49,292 nucleotides of DNA, from the NCBI GenBank assembly GCA_944321905.1, contig CALUNI010000005.1, forward strand, positions 1 through 49,292, given 5' to 3'. The DNA comes from an uncultured Muribaculaceae bacterium (GTDB taxonomy: Bacteria > Bacteroidota > Bacteroidia > Bacteroidales > Muribaculaceae). Of this stretch, positions 8,019 through 16,496 are shown in pieces. A program made the translations under genes and the position numbers. Numbering within the stretch: the first letter of the stretch is position 1; the number at the start of each line of letters is the position of its first letter. Under the pieces are notes generated by a model. It saw nothing but the letters and a program-made list of their open reading frames with translations, did no database searches and was not told the DNA's origin.

Positions 8019-8202
8019 CCCAAAACGGTCATTAGACCGCAAATATTTGTTTTAAAAATGTTTCTATGCCGCTTTTTAGTTTCTGTCGGCAGGTTTTCAA
8101 GGTACAAACCTTGACATAGCCCGCTATGCCTGTGGCTCGTGCCTTGAAAACCTGCTTGACATAATCCCAAGAATCACCATAAAATCTAATGACCGATTTG
8201 GG
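8019..8202. mobile_element. MITE-like 184-bp inverted-repeat element
   Basis: Terminal inverted repeats of 18 bases (8019-8036, CCCAAAACGGTCATTAGA; 8185-8202, its complement with one mismatch) enclose a second perfect pair (GCAGGTTTTCAAGG 8089-8102; CCTTGAAAACCTGC 8142-8155) and a small CATAGC/GCTATG stem. The pentamer ATAAA lies directly outside both ends (8014-8018 and 8203-8207), as a target duplication would. No reading frame inside looks coding. This is the build of a non-autonomous element or of a structured repeat RNA; it is too short for an insertion sequence. The AT-rich pentamer could match by chance. Confidence 0.6.
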
Positions 8203-8205
8203 ATA

Positions 8206-8236
8206 AAAAATGCGGCTTTATTTTTGCCGCATTTTT
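8206..8236. terminator. Bidirectional rho-independent terminator
   Basis: AAAAATGCGGC pairs with GCCGCATTTTT around a T-rich loop, with A and T runs on the two sides. It adjoins the end of the inverted-repeat element and would end transcripts from the CMD-fusion operon. The remaining bases to 8372 are AT-rich with no gene. Confidence 0.7.
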
Positions 8237-8372
8237 ATTGCGAGGTTCTAAGAAATATCTTATATTGTAAGCAATAAAAAAAATTGTGTTTTATCTCAAA
8301 ATAGCGTGGCTCGGCAATTCGGTAAAATCATTCAAGCTGATTTGCAATTACGCTTACCTTGCACTATCTTTG

Positions 8373-8523
8373 CATAAGATAGGCTGCATCTCGGCATAAC
8401 GCCACAAGCAAGCATGAACGTTCTGCTCCCACCTTGCATTATCTTTGCATGTGAATAGGCTGCATCTCGGCATAATGCCACAAGCAGGCTTGTGCGTCCT
8501 GCTCTCGATTTGCGCTATCTTTG
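8373..8523 (+). repeat. Two tandem 75/76-bp box-hairpin-promoter repeats before the LysE gene
   Basis: Units at 8373-8447 and 8448-8523 each contain ATAGGCTGCATCTCGGCATAA, an inverted repeat (CACAAGC AG GCTTGTG, intact in unit 2 and decayed in unit 1), a CTGCTC stretch and end in TATCTTTG. A third TATCTTTG (8365-8372), with TTTG at 8341-8344, lies just upstream, so three -7 boxes are spaced by 75-76 bases. The box matches that of the 4765-5009 array (ATAGGATGCGCCTCGGCA) although the hairpins differ. The most downstream TATCTTTG (8516-8523) is placed to start the gene at 8555. Confidence 0.85.
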
Positions 8524-8554
8524 TTGCTGAACATATAGTTTTTGGTAGAGACGC

Positions 8555-9196
8555 ATGGATTTAATCCTATACATAATATTGCGGGGATTTGCAATCGGCG
8601 TATTGGTGTCGGCACCAATGGGACCCGTGGGAGTGTTGTGTATCCAACGGACATTGAACAAGGGGCGTTGGGCCGGCTTTTATACCGGACTCGGTGCAGC
8701 CGTGTCTGATTCGTTGTATTCGTTGCTTGCCGGCTTGGGGCTGTCTATTGTGATAGACTTCATTGAGACCAACCAGAATCCACTACAAATAGCGGGTAGC
8801 ATAGTGCTACTCGTGTTTGCCATTTACCTGTTAAGGCGTAACCCTGTGCGGATGCTGAAAAAGCTGAAAGACAAGAAACGGAATTATATACAAGACATGG
8901 TTACGGGATTCTTGTTTACAGTGTCCAACCCACTTATATTGTTCCTTATAATAGGCTTGTTTGCCAGGTTTAACTTCATGCTGCCCGAATATCATTATTA
9001 TCATTACCTGTTAGGGTATTTGTTTATATTCGTTGGCGCAATATCATGGTGGTTTGTGATAACATTGTTCGTGGATGCAGTAAGGGCTCATTTCAACCTG
9101 CGCAGCATGTGGCTCGTAAACCGCATTATAGGTGTTATAATTCTGATAATGTCGATAGTGGGACTTGTCATGGGTGTAGGAAATTACTTGTTATAA
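8555..9196 (+). CDS. LysE/RhtB-family exporter
   Basis: 213 residues with about six membrane helices. The N-terminal GFAIGVLVSAPMGPVGVLCIQRTLNKG is the LysE-family signature (G-x-x-PGP-like turn with Gln-Arg-Thr), followed by GLGAAVSDSLYSLLAGLG. A cytoplasmic basic loop (RRNPVRMLKKLKDKKRN, ~90-107) and the second half GFLFTVSNPLILFLIIGLFA also match. The family exports amino acids or other small metabolites by proton exchange; the substrate cannot be inferred. The CBM9-like gene follows after 28 bases, so the two are probably co-transcribed from the tandem promoter repeat. Confidence 0.9.
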   Translation: MDLILYIILRGFAIGVLVSAPMGPVGVLCIQRTLNKGRWAGFYTGLGAAVSDSLYSLLAGLGLSIVIDFIETNQNPLQIAGSIVLLVFAIYLLRRNPVRMLKKLKDKKRNYIQDMVTGFLFTVSNPLILFLIIGLFARFNFMLPEYHYYHYLLGYLFIFVGAISWWFVITLFVDAVRAHFNLRSMWLVNRIIGVIILIMSIVGLVMGVGNYLL

Positions 9197-9224
9197 AAAT
9201 ACAATAAATCAAGGAGTTGGTAGT

Positions 9225-9881
9225 ATGGAAAGCGTGAAAGAAATAGGTGTGAAGTATTTTCCCGAATTGAACGACATGAAAATAGAGGAAGTCGGCGACT
9301 TCTTGTGGCTTGAGGCAGAGAAGAACTCTATTGCCTGTCGCAATTGGGCCGCTGATTATCCCTATCATCCTGTTACGGTTTTTACAATAGGTAGGTCGGA
9401 CAGCGCCATTTTTATCGATTTTTTTGTTCGTGGAAATTATTTGCGTGCAGTAAATTACAAGAACAATTCTCCTGTGGCCGAAGACAGTTGCGTGGAATTT
9501 TTTATGAAACTGCCAGGCAGCGACGAGTATTGGAATTTCGAGTTTAACTGTATAGGCACTGTGAATGCGTCGCATCGAGTTGAACGAGCCAATCCGACAA
9601 GGCTTACCGACGATGAAATATCCACCATACGCCGCTATCCATCGTGTGGCACACGTCCTTTTGAGGAAATGGAAGGCATATTCGCATGGAACTTGACAGT
9701 GGCGATACCATTTTCATTGGTGGGAATAGATCCCGGTAATTTGCCACAATACATATTGGGCAATTTCTACAAGTGCGGAGCAAAGATGAGCCTGCCTCAT
9801 TATGTGAGCTGGGCGCCAATCGACACTCCTGCTCCCGATTTCCACCGTCCGGAATTTTTTGGCAAAATCAATTTTGAGTAG
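9225..9881 (+). CDS. CBM9-like carbohydrate-binding family protein, no signal peptide
   Basis: 218 residues resembling the family-9-like carbohydrate-binding fold (CBM9_2). Features are AIFIDFFVRGNYLRAVNYKN near the start, then the calcium/aromatic strand region EDSCVEFFMKLPGSDEYWNF, the middle NCIGTVNASHRVER, and a C-terminal YILGNFYKCGAKMSLPHYVS with WAPIDTPAPDFHRPEFFG. No signal peptide is visible, so the protein appears cytoplasmic, unusual for a glycan-binding module. Stand-alone members of this group are common in Bacteroidales; their role is not established as far as I know. Its last 14 bases overlap the convergent lipoprotein gene. Confidence 0.8.
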   Translation: MESVKEIGVKYFPELNDMKIEEVGDFLWLEAEKNSIACRNWAADYPYHPVTVFTIGRSDSAIFIDFFVRGNYLRAVNYKNNSPVAEDSCVEFFMKLPGSDEYWNFEFNCIGTVNASHRVERANPTRLTDDEISTIRRYPSCGTRPFEEMEGIFAWNLTVAIPFSLVGIDPGNLPQYILGNFYKCGAKMSLPHYVSWAPIDTPAPDFHRPEFFGKINFE

Positions 9882-10242
9882 CTTCGGTTTCTGTCGGCTT
9901 GGGAGTCTCTTCTTCGGTTACGGTTACGCTGCATGTAGAACTCATGTTTTCGCATGTAACAGTTATGTCGGCCATGCCTGTAGCGTTTGTCACTATTTTG
10001 CCGGAATCACTCACGGCCACTATCGCATCGTCGCTGCTGCTCCATGCTACTTGAATCAGGTTGGGATCGTTGAAGTCTCCGCCTTCATATACGATTGAAA
10101 ATGTCATTTGCACTGTGTCGCCTACGGTTGTCGTCAGTTGGGCGGGGCATATTTCCAGATAGGTAACCTTGAAATCGCTGTTGCACGAAAACAGCAATAA
10201 AAGCAGAGAAATTATTGATATGGCGAAAAACGACTTCTTCAT
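9868..10242 (-). CDS. Ig-like (BIG2-type) lipoprotein
   Basis: 124 residues from the ATG complementary to 10240-10242; a start further upstream would put a non-signal extension ahead of the lipoprotein signal. Residues 1-20 are a lipoprotein signal with lipobox LLLFSC. The mature part is one bacterial Ig-like group-2 domain: LEICPAQLTTTVGDTVQMTF, VAWSSSDDAIVAVSDSGKI and ATGMADITVTCENMSSTCSV. A short acidic, Thr/Glu/Pro-rich tail follows. It should be a surface or periplasmic lipid-anchored protein; the role is unknown. It converges on the CBM9-like gene with a 14-base overlap of coding ends. Confidence 0.85.
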   Translation of the reverse strand: MKKSFFAISIISLLLLLFSCNSDFKVTYLEICPAQLTTTVGDTVQMTFSIVYEGGDFNDPNLIQVAWSSSDDAIVAVSDSGKIVTNATGMADITVTCENMSSTCSVTVTEEETPKPTETEATQN

Positions 10243-10605
10243 TGTGTGGATATAATTAACGAATGCAAATTTAGGCAAAGTCGAGTGTAATGCAAAACAA
10301 AGCAAGTGTTGTTTTTTGCATTGTCGCGATGAGTTCTAAAATATGCAAATAATTTTGCAATTTGAACTTTTCGTTGCGACAAATCAAGGTAATTAATGTT
10401 GTAAAGCATCAATGCAATAAATCGTAATAAATTTTCGTTTTGGAAAACATTTTTAAACTGTGTGGTCGGTATGTTGCTGTAAATCAACTGTTTAATTTTT
10501 TTATTGGAAAACATTTGAAAAAAATCAAATGTTGCAGTACTCGGTTTGTGTAATTGTACTATCTTTGTGGCACGAAAACTTTATTACAAAATCTTATTAC
10601 CAGTC
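10243..10605. promoter_or_regulatory. AT-rich leader with the ribonucleotide reductase promoter
   Basis: The -7 box TATCTTTG at 10560-10567 precedes the ATG at 10606 by 38 bases and lies downstream of another in-frame ATG (10546), which is therefore rejected as start. Two exact copies of TTGGAAAACATTT (10440-10452 and 10504-10516) lie upstream, 64 bases apart, a possible operator pair. No cobalamin riboswitch was recognised although the product is a B12 enzyme. Otherwise the stretch shows no gene. Confidence 0.55.
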
Positions 10606-13140
10606 ATGGAAAAAAAAACTTATACTTACGAGCAGGCGTTTGCTGCCGCTAAGGACTATTTCAAAGGCGATGAACTTGCCGCACGTGTGTGGGCAAGCAA
10701 GTATGCCTTAAAAGACTCGTATGGCAATATATATGAGTTGACTCCCGATGACATGCATCATCGTCTTGCATCGGAATTGGCGCGTATTGAAAAAAAGTAT
10801 CCCAATCCGATGTCGGAAGAAGAGATCTTCTTTCTATTGAAAGATTTTAAATACATTGTTCCGCAAGGAAGTCCCATGGCCGGTATAGGAAACCATTATC
10901 AATTGGGATCTTTGTCTAATTGCTTCGTAGTGGGGCTTGACGGCAATCCCGACTCTTATGGCGGCATAATAAAGATTGACGAGGAGCAGGTTCAGCTCAT
11001 GAAGCGTCGTGGCGGGGTAGGTCACGACTTGTCGCACATACGTCCAAAAGGTTCGCCGGTCAAGAACTCGGCACTCACATCTACCGGGCTTGTGCCGTTT
11101 ATGGAGCGTTATTCCAACTCCACGCGCGAAGTTGCGCAGGATGGCCGCCGTGGGGCATTGATGTTGACTGTCAGCATAAAGCATCCCGATTCGGAGGCGT
11201 TCATCGATGCAAAAATGACCGAGGGACGTGTGACGGGCGCCAATGTGTCGGTGCGAATAGATGACGAGTTTATGAATGCTGCTGTAAATGGCGAAAAGTA
11301 TGTCCAGAAGTATCCTGTCGATTCTGATACTCCTAAGTATAAAAAAGAGATTGACGCCTCGCAGATGTGGCACAAGATAGTGCATAATGCATGGAAAAGT
11401 GCTGAGCCGGGCGTGTTGTTCTGGGATACGATAATAAGGGAGTCGTTGCCCGATTGCTATGCCGACTTGGGCTTTAGGACAATCTCCACCAATCCTTGTG
11501 GAGAGATACCTTTGTGCCCTTATGACAGTTGCCGTCTCCTTGCAATCAACTTGTATTCATATGTGAAGAACCCGTTCACGCGTGAGGCTGCGTTTGATTA
11601 CGAGTTGTTTAAAAAACATGTTGCCTGTGCCCAACGGTTGATGGATGACATCATCGACCTTGAAATGGAAAAAATAGACAAGATTATAAACAAGATAGAC
11701 AGCGACCCCGAGACCATGGAGGTCAAGGAGACCGAGTTGCACCTATGGGAGAAAATAAAGGAAAAGACGCTGAAAGGACGGCGCACCGGCGTAGGTACTA
11801 CCGGTGAAGGCGACATGATTGCGGCAATGGGGCTTGTGTATGGCAGCGACGCTGCCACCGACTTCTCGGAATCGGTACATAAGGCGCTTGCCATTGCAGC
11901 TTACGGTTCGTCGGTGGTCATGGCCAAGGAACGCGGTGCTTTTGAAATATATGATTCTGAAAGGGAGCGCAACAATCCGTTTGTGAATCGCTTGAAGAAT
12001 GCCGACCCCGGGCTGTATGAAGAAATGGAGAAGTATGGTCGCCGAAACATAGCGTGCCTCACCATCGCTCCGACTGGTACCACGAGCATAATGACGCAAA
12101 CGACATCGGGCATAGAGCCTGTATTTTTGCCCGTATATAAGCGCCGCCGCAAGGTGAATCCCAATGACCCCGACGTGAGAATTGACTATACCGACGAGAC
12201 GGGTGACAGCTTTGAAGAATATATAGTATATCACCACAAGTTTGTCACGTGGATGAAGACTACAGGCATTGAGGTGAAGAATAATTACACACAAGAAGAG
12301 CTTGATGCCATAGTTGCACGGTCGCCTTATTACAAGGCAACGTCAAACGACATAGACTGGCTTGCAAAGGTAAGAATGCAGGGACGCATACAGAAGTGGG
12401 TTGACCATTCGATAAGCGTTACCATCAATTTGCCGAGCGACGTATCCGAAGAGTTGGTCAACGAATTGTATGTTGAGGCATGGCGGTGTGGATGCAAGGG
12501 TTGCACCGTTTATCGCGACGGGTCTCGTTCGGGCGTGCTGCTTTCAACAAAGAGCGAGGCAAAGAAAGGGCATTATATTGCCGACGAGGAGCATATATTG
12601 AAGCGTCCAATTGAATTGGAAGCCGATGTGGTTAGATTCCAGAACAACAAGGAAAAATGGATTGCCTTCATTGGCCTCATCAACGACCGCCCGTATGAGA
12701 TATTTACCGGACTTGCCGATGACGAGGAAGGCATATTCTGCCCGAAGTCGGTAACCAAAGGTAAGATTATCAAAGCCGTAGATGAGCATGGAAATAAGCG
12801 CTATGACTTCCAGTTTATCAATAAACGCGGGTACAAGACCACTATCGAGGGTTTGTCGGAGAAGTTCAATCCCGAATTCTGGAACTATGCCAAGCTCATA
12901 TCGGGCGTGTTGCGTTACGGGATGCCAATCGACCAGGTTATAAAGTTGATAGGCAGCCTTGAATTAGACAACCAGTCGATCAACACGTGGAAGATGGGCG
13001 TGGAGCGAGCATTGAAAAAGTATATGCCCAATGGCTTCAAGGCAAACGGACAAAAATGTCCTAAATGCGGTCAAGAGACATTGGTTTATCAAGAAGGTTG
13101 CTTGATATGTACCTCGTGCGGCACATCGAAATGTGGATAA
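10606..13140 (+). CDS. nrdJ: Adenosylcobalamin-dependent (class II) ribonucleoside-diphosphate reductase
   Basis: 844 residues. It makes deoxyribonucleotides from ribonucleotides using a B12-generated thiyl radical, independent of oxygen. Visible parts: SLSNCFVVG (~105) with the first redox cysteine, GGVGHDLSHIRPKGSPV, the active-site loop NPCGEIPLCPYDSCRL (~297), APTGTTSIMTQTTSGIEPVF (~490), and a CGCKGCTVYRDGSRSG region (~630). The C-terminus is a zinc-ribbon-like CPKCG...CTSCGTSKCG, as in the long vitamin-B12-dependent type. Start chosen at the ATG before EKKTYTYEQAF because the -7 box lies between it and the earlier ATG. It is monocistronic, with its own promoter and a strong terminator. 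Confidence 0.95.
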   Translation: MEKKTYTYEQAFAAAKDYFKGDELAARVWASKYALKDSYGNIYELTPDDMHHRLASELARIEKKYPNPMSEEEIFFLLKDFKYIVPQGSPMAGIGNHYQLGSLSNCFVVGLDGNPDSYGGIIKIDEEQVQLMKRRGGVGHDLSHIRPKGSPVKNSALTSTGLVPFMERYSNSTREVAQDGRRGALMLTVSIKHPDSEAFIDAKMTEGRVTGANVSVRIDDEFMNAAVNGEKYVQKYPVDSDTPKYKKEIDASQMWHKIVHNAWKSAEPGVLFWDTIIRESLPDCYADLGFRTISTNPCGEIPLCPYDSCRLLAINLYSYVKNPFTREAAFDYELFKKHVACAQRLMDDIIDLEMEKIDKIINKIDSDPETMEVKETELHLWEKIKEKTLKGRRTGVGTTGEGDMIAAMGLVYGSDAATDFSESVHKALAIAAYGSSVVMAKERGAFEIYDSERERNNPFVNRLKNADPGLYEEMEKYGRRNIACLTIAPTGTTSIMTQTTSGIEPVFLPVYKRRRKVNPNDPDVRIDYTDETGDSFEEYIVYHHKFVTWMKTTGIEVKNNYTQEELDAIVARSPYYKATSNDIDWLAKVRMQGRIQKWVDHSISVTINLPSDVSEELVNELYVEAWRCGCKGCTVYRDGSRSGVLLSTKSEAKKGHYIADEEHILKRPIELEADVVRFQNNKEKWIAFIGLINDRPYEIFTGLADDEEGIFCPKSVTKGKIIKAVDEHGNKRYDFQFINKRGYKTTIEGLSEKFNPEFWNYAKLISGVLRYGMPIDQVIKLIGSLELDNQSINTWKMGVERALKKYMPNGFKANGQKCPKCGQETLVYQEGCLICTSCGTSKCG

Positions 13141-13192
13141 TTTTGCAAGCATAAGGCCAAGACGGCTTGAATGTTTAAAACATAAAAAAATG

Positions 13193-13233
13193 AATCCGGG
13201 CAGCTTTTGAGCTTAAAGCTGCTCGGATTTTTC
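13193..13233 (+). terminator. Rho-independent terminator of nrdJ
   Basis: AATCCGGGCAGCTTT (13193-13207) pairs with AAAGCTGCTCGGATT (13215-13229) with one mismatch, followed by a T run. Confidence 0.85.
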
Positions 13234-13339
13234 TTATAATGCGAATTATTGTTAAAACAGATAACGAGTTTTTATAAATATTTGGATATTCATGGTACAT
13301 GGCATAAAAATCACTAACTTAGCTATAAAATATTACGCC

Positions 13340-14770
13340 ATGAATGTGTCTATTTCGGAATTGGCTTTTATCGTGTTTGCCGTTATATACTTCATAACGG
13401 TTTTGAGCATTATTGGCGTAGTAATTTCAGAGAATCGCAATCCCGTAAAATCGTTGGCATGGATAACTGTACTCTTGTTGTTGCCTATAATCGGATTGGG
13501 ACTTTATGCGTTTTTTGGGCGCAGCATGAGAAGCAAGCGGCTGATATCGAAGAAAAACAAGAAGAAGCTGCGCAAGATAGAACCGTTTAGAATTATCGAC
13601 GAAACCCGTCTTCCTCTAAGCAGGGAAAGTCAACAAGAAATAAGGCTTGCGATGTCGCTTACGGGAGCCAGATATTTTCCGGCCAACAAGATTGACGTTT
13701 ATACCGATTGCGGTAAATTGTTTGAACAGTTCAAACGTGATATTTCGGCAGCCAAGCATTACATACACATACAGTTCTATATTTTTGAGGACGACAAACT
13801 CGGACACGAAATTCGCGACTTGCTCGTGGCCAAGGCGAGCGAGGGTGTCAAGGTGCGTGTAATATATGACCATGTTGGTTCGTTTAAGGCAAAAGAAAGT
13901 TTCTTTGCCGATATGCGAATGCGTGGGGTGACGGCACTGCCATTTATGAAAGTAACTTTCCCTCAATTGGCACAAAGGATTAATTGGCGCAATCATAGGA
14001 AGATATCTATAATCGACGGGGTTTATGGATATATAGGAGGCATGAATATCGCCGACCGTTACGTGGAAGGCTTGAGTTTCGGGCGGTGGCGCGACACGCA
14101 CGTGAGGATAACGGGGCCGGCTGTTGCCGGCTTGCAGTATAATTTTGCTGTTGACTGGAATTTCATGGGACAGCCATTGTTGGGCGAAAGTACCAAACAT
14201 TATAATGTGCCGGATGATGCCGAGGTGGGAGTGCAAATAGTTTCGAGCGGCCCCACCAGCCCGTGGGGACACATATTAATGTTGTTTTTGAAAGTAATAG
14301 GTAACGCAAAGAAGCGCATATACATCCAGACCCCATACTTCCTGCCGACCGAAAGTTTGCTCAAAGCTCTACAAGCCGCAGCTCTTGCAAAGGTCGATGT
14401 GAGAATAATGATACCTCGCAGGTCAGACTCGTGGATGTTGAGGCTTGCGTCGTTTTCCTACGTGTCGGAATGCTTGAAGGCCGGAATAAAAATCTATTTG
14501 TTCAACGATGGGATGCTGCATGCAAAAACGTTGTTGGTCGATGACGAGTTTTTCACGACCGGTTCTACGAATTTCGATTTCCGCAGTTTCGAGCATAATT
14601 TTGAATGTAATGTCCTTGTTTACAATCAAGCCGTGAATAAGCAAATGGCGGATGTGTTTATCAACGACCAAAGGTGCTGTCTGAGGGTATTGCCGAGCAT
14701 ATGGCGGAATCGCCCTGTTTATGAGAAGTGCTGCGAGTCATTGGTTCGTCTGTTAAGTCCTGTACTTTAA
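13340..14770 (+). CDS. cls: Cardiolipin synthase
   Basis: 476 residues. It joins two phosphatidylglycerol molecules into cardiolipin at the inner membrane. Two N-terminal helices (ELAFIVFAVIYFITVLSIIG; SLAWITVLLLLPIIGLGLYA) precede two phospholipase-D domains. The HKD motifs are HRKISIID (His219, then GGMNIADRYV) and HAKTLLVD (His394, then TGSTNFDFRSFEHNFE), both intact. The start at 13340 is preferred because relatives begin directly before the first helix; a start at 13292 would add 16 residues. The endonuclease-like gene begins 11 bases after the stop, so they probably share a transcript. Confidence 0.94.
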   Translation: MNVSISELAFIVFAVIYFITVLSIIGVVISENRNPVKSLAWITVLLLLPIIGLGLYAFFGRSMRSKRLISKKNKKKLRKIEPFRIIDETRLPLSRESQQEIRLAMSLTGARYFPANKIDVYTDCGKLFEQFKRDISAAKHYIHIQFYIFEDDKLGHEIRDLLVAKASEGVKVRVIYDHVGSFKAKESFFADMRMRGVTALPFMKVTFPQLAQRINWRNHRKISIIDGVYGYIGGMNIADRYVEGLSFGRWRDTHVRITGPAVAGLQYNFAVDWNFMGQPLLGESTKHYNVPDDAEVGVQIVSSGPTSPWGHILMLFLKVIGNAKKRIYIQTPYFLPTESLLKALQAAALAKVDVRIMIPRRSDSWMLRLASFSYVSECLKAGIKIYLFNDGMLHAKTLLVDDEFFTTGSTNFDFRSFEHNFECNVLVYNQAVNKQMADVFINDQRCCLRVLPSIWRNRPVYEKCCESLVRLLSPVL

Positions 14771-14781
14771 AGCACTGTATT

Positions 14782-15825
14782 ATGAGAGCTTATGTTAGGC
14801 GTGTCGTTGTTTTGTTTATGGTATTTGCTGTTTCTGTAAATGCGCATGGCGAGTCGGCCGGGTATTATCCCGAGGCTTTAAACGGGCTGTCGGGAAAGGA
14901 TTTGCTTGAGGCTTTAAGAGTTGTCATACGCAGTCGCCGGAATATGATGCCGCAGTTTGACGAAAGCATGCTTTGGGAATGGATGGAAAATGCCGACAGA
15001 CGTGGCAACGGTACGGTGTGGGACATGTTTTCGCCAAGCGAAGTATCGTATCCCGGAGGGGGAAGAGTCCCTGCGGGCATGACGTATTGCTACATTGCCT
15101 GTCCCGAATGGTCGGGGTGTGGCTACGATTGCGACATTGCGCTTGACCTTCACAATCTGTTCCCTTGCGATGCCGAAGTGGCACGTTTAAAGGGGAGCTT
15201 GGTGCCGTGGACTGTAGTTGCAGCCGACTATGATAATGGTATGCTTAAAATAGGTTCTGGCGACTTGGCCGGGACAAAAATCGGGGCATATGAACCCGGT
15301 GACAATTATAAAGGAGACGTGGCGCGAGTCGTGTTGTATGTGGCTGCATGTTACGGTGGTGAGTTTGCTTGGCAAGATCAGTCGTGGAATTTGTTTAGTG
15401 ACGGTTCGTTCCCTGTACTGAATGACATATCGGCTTCTTTGATGCTCTCATGGCATAAGCTTGACCCGGTGGACGAAAAGGAAAAAGAACGTAACGAAGC
15501 CATATACGAGGCACAGCATAACAGGAATCCTTTTGTTGACATGCCGGAGATTGCTGATTATATTTGGGGCAGCTTGTCGGGCGAGTCCTTTCACTTTGGC
15601 GGTAGCGGCACCGTTGGTGAGGACTACTTGAAGGCATCGTATGGCATTGATGAACGGGTATGGTTGCGCAGCAGGTTTGTGCCGGATGATGCCACATGGA
15701 GCGTTGGTGGCGAGGTTGTGCCGGGACTCTATATTGAAGCGTCCGAACTCGGTGTGGGATTGCATGAATTGCGGTTTTCATCGGCGACAAGCCACGGCAA
15801 GGTAATTATAGAAGTAAAGGAATGA
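14782..15825 (+). CDS. Endonuclease-I-like secreted protein with a degenerate active site
   Basis: 347 residues. Residues 1-20 are a signal peptide (VVLFMVFAVSVNAHG). The family frame is clear: GLSGKDLLEALRVVI, NGTVWDMFS, DLHNLFPCDAE, GDVARVVLYVAACYGG and the hallmark RNPFVDMPEIADYIWG. Yet where active members have N-R-E-H-x-x-P-K-S-W with the catalytic histidine, this one reads CYIACPEWSGCG, and the later metal-ligand Asn segment (NNRRSNYPFG in relatives) reads ARLKGSLVPW. Nuclease activity is therefore doubtful. A C-terminal ~80 residues look like a beta-sandwich. The next lipoprotein gene overlaps its stop by four bases (ATGA), suggesting coupled translation of a secreted pair. Confidence 0.82.
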   Translation: MRAYVRRVVVLFMVFAVSVNAHGESAGYYPEALNGLSGKDLLEALRVVIRSRRNMMPQFDESMLWEWMENADRRGNGTVWDMFSPSEVSYPGGGRVPAGMTYCYIACPEWSGCGYDCDIALDLHNLFPCDAEVARLKGSLVPWTVVAADYDNGMLKIGSGDLAGTKIGAYEPGDNYKGDVARVVLYVAACYGGEFAWQDQSWNLFSDGSFPVLNDISASLMLSWHKLDPVDEKEKERNEAIYEAQHNRNPFVDMPEIADYIWGSLSGESFHFGGSGTVGEDYLKASYGIDERVWLRSRFVPDDATWSVGGEVVPGLYIEASELGVGLHELRFSSATSHGKVIIEVKE

Positions 15826-16463
15826 AGAGTGGCGTTTTAAGCGTTTTGTTGTTTTGCGTTTTGCTGTGTTCTTGTGGCAGAGATGTGGATAATCCCACTC
15901 CTGTTGCCGATTTTTCATTGTCTCGTCGCCATGTCGATATTCAGCCGGGAGACACGGCCGAAATATTCGTTTCAGGCGATTTGGAGTTTGCGGTAAAAAG
16001 TATGAATGAGGATATCGCCACCGTGTGTCGTGACGGGCGCAAAGCAATAATAGATGCGGTAGGCGAAGGGGAGACCGATGTAGTTTTCTTGTCACAATTT
16101 TACGATATAACTTGTACGGTAAATGTCGGGTACTCGTTGTCGGCCGATAGTGGCGACAGGTTGGCCGATGCGACATCGAGGGTCGAGGGAGATGGCTTAT
16201 TTCTTGTTTATGGCAATCCCGGCATAATGATAATAGAGCGTGGAAATCAAGTAGAGTTTGTCGATGTTGCTACCGCCGAGAGGGTGGTATTGACGTTTGA
16301 CGCAGAAGCCGGTCGAGGTATAAACCATATCGTAATAAATGGAGTGGAACAGCAAGTGTCGGAGTGCCGGTTATGCAAAGAAAGTGGCACCACACGGTGG
16401 TATGTGGTATTGACAAATGGTGGCGAAAACGGTTTTTTGGTCGTGGTCGATACGGCTTTATGA
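15822..16463 (+). CDS. Lipoprotein with Ig-like N-terminal domain
   Basis: 213 residues. The signal peptide ends in a lipobox (LLCSC at ~17). Residues ~28-105 look like a bacterial Ig-like domain (FSLSRRHVDIQPGDTAEIFV, MNEDIATVCRDGRKAIIDAV). The remaining ~110 residues are beta-rich and not recognised (GDGLFLVYGNPGIMIIERGN; RWYVVLTNGGENGFLVVVD). Start overlaps the stop of the endonuclease-like gene (ATGA), so the two are translationally coupled and may act together at the cell surface or in the periplasm. Function unknown. Confidence 0.82.
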   Translation: MKSGVLSVLLFCVLLCSCGRDVDNPTPVADFSLSRRHVDIQPGDTAEIFVSGDLEFAVKSMNEDIATVCRDGRKAIIDAVGEGETDVVFLSQFYDITCTVNVGYSLSADSGDRLADATSRVEGDGLFLVYGNPGIMIIERGNQVEFVDVATAERVVLTFDAEAGRGINHIVINGVEQQVSECRLCKESGTTRWYVVLTNGGENGFLVVVDTAL

Positions 16464-16496
16464 GTGAAACGCAAAAACACCCATGACCTTTGATGG

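Noticed and set aside
10243..10605. Cobalamin riboswitch before the B12-dependent reductase
   Set aside because: No B12-box-like or pseudoknot-like sequence seen in this AT-rich leader.
10546..10605. Upstream ATG as the start of nrdJ
   Set aside because: The -7 box TATCTTTG (10560-10567) lies inside this extension.
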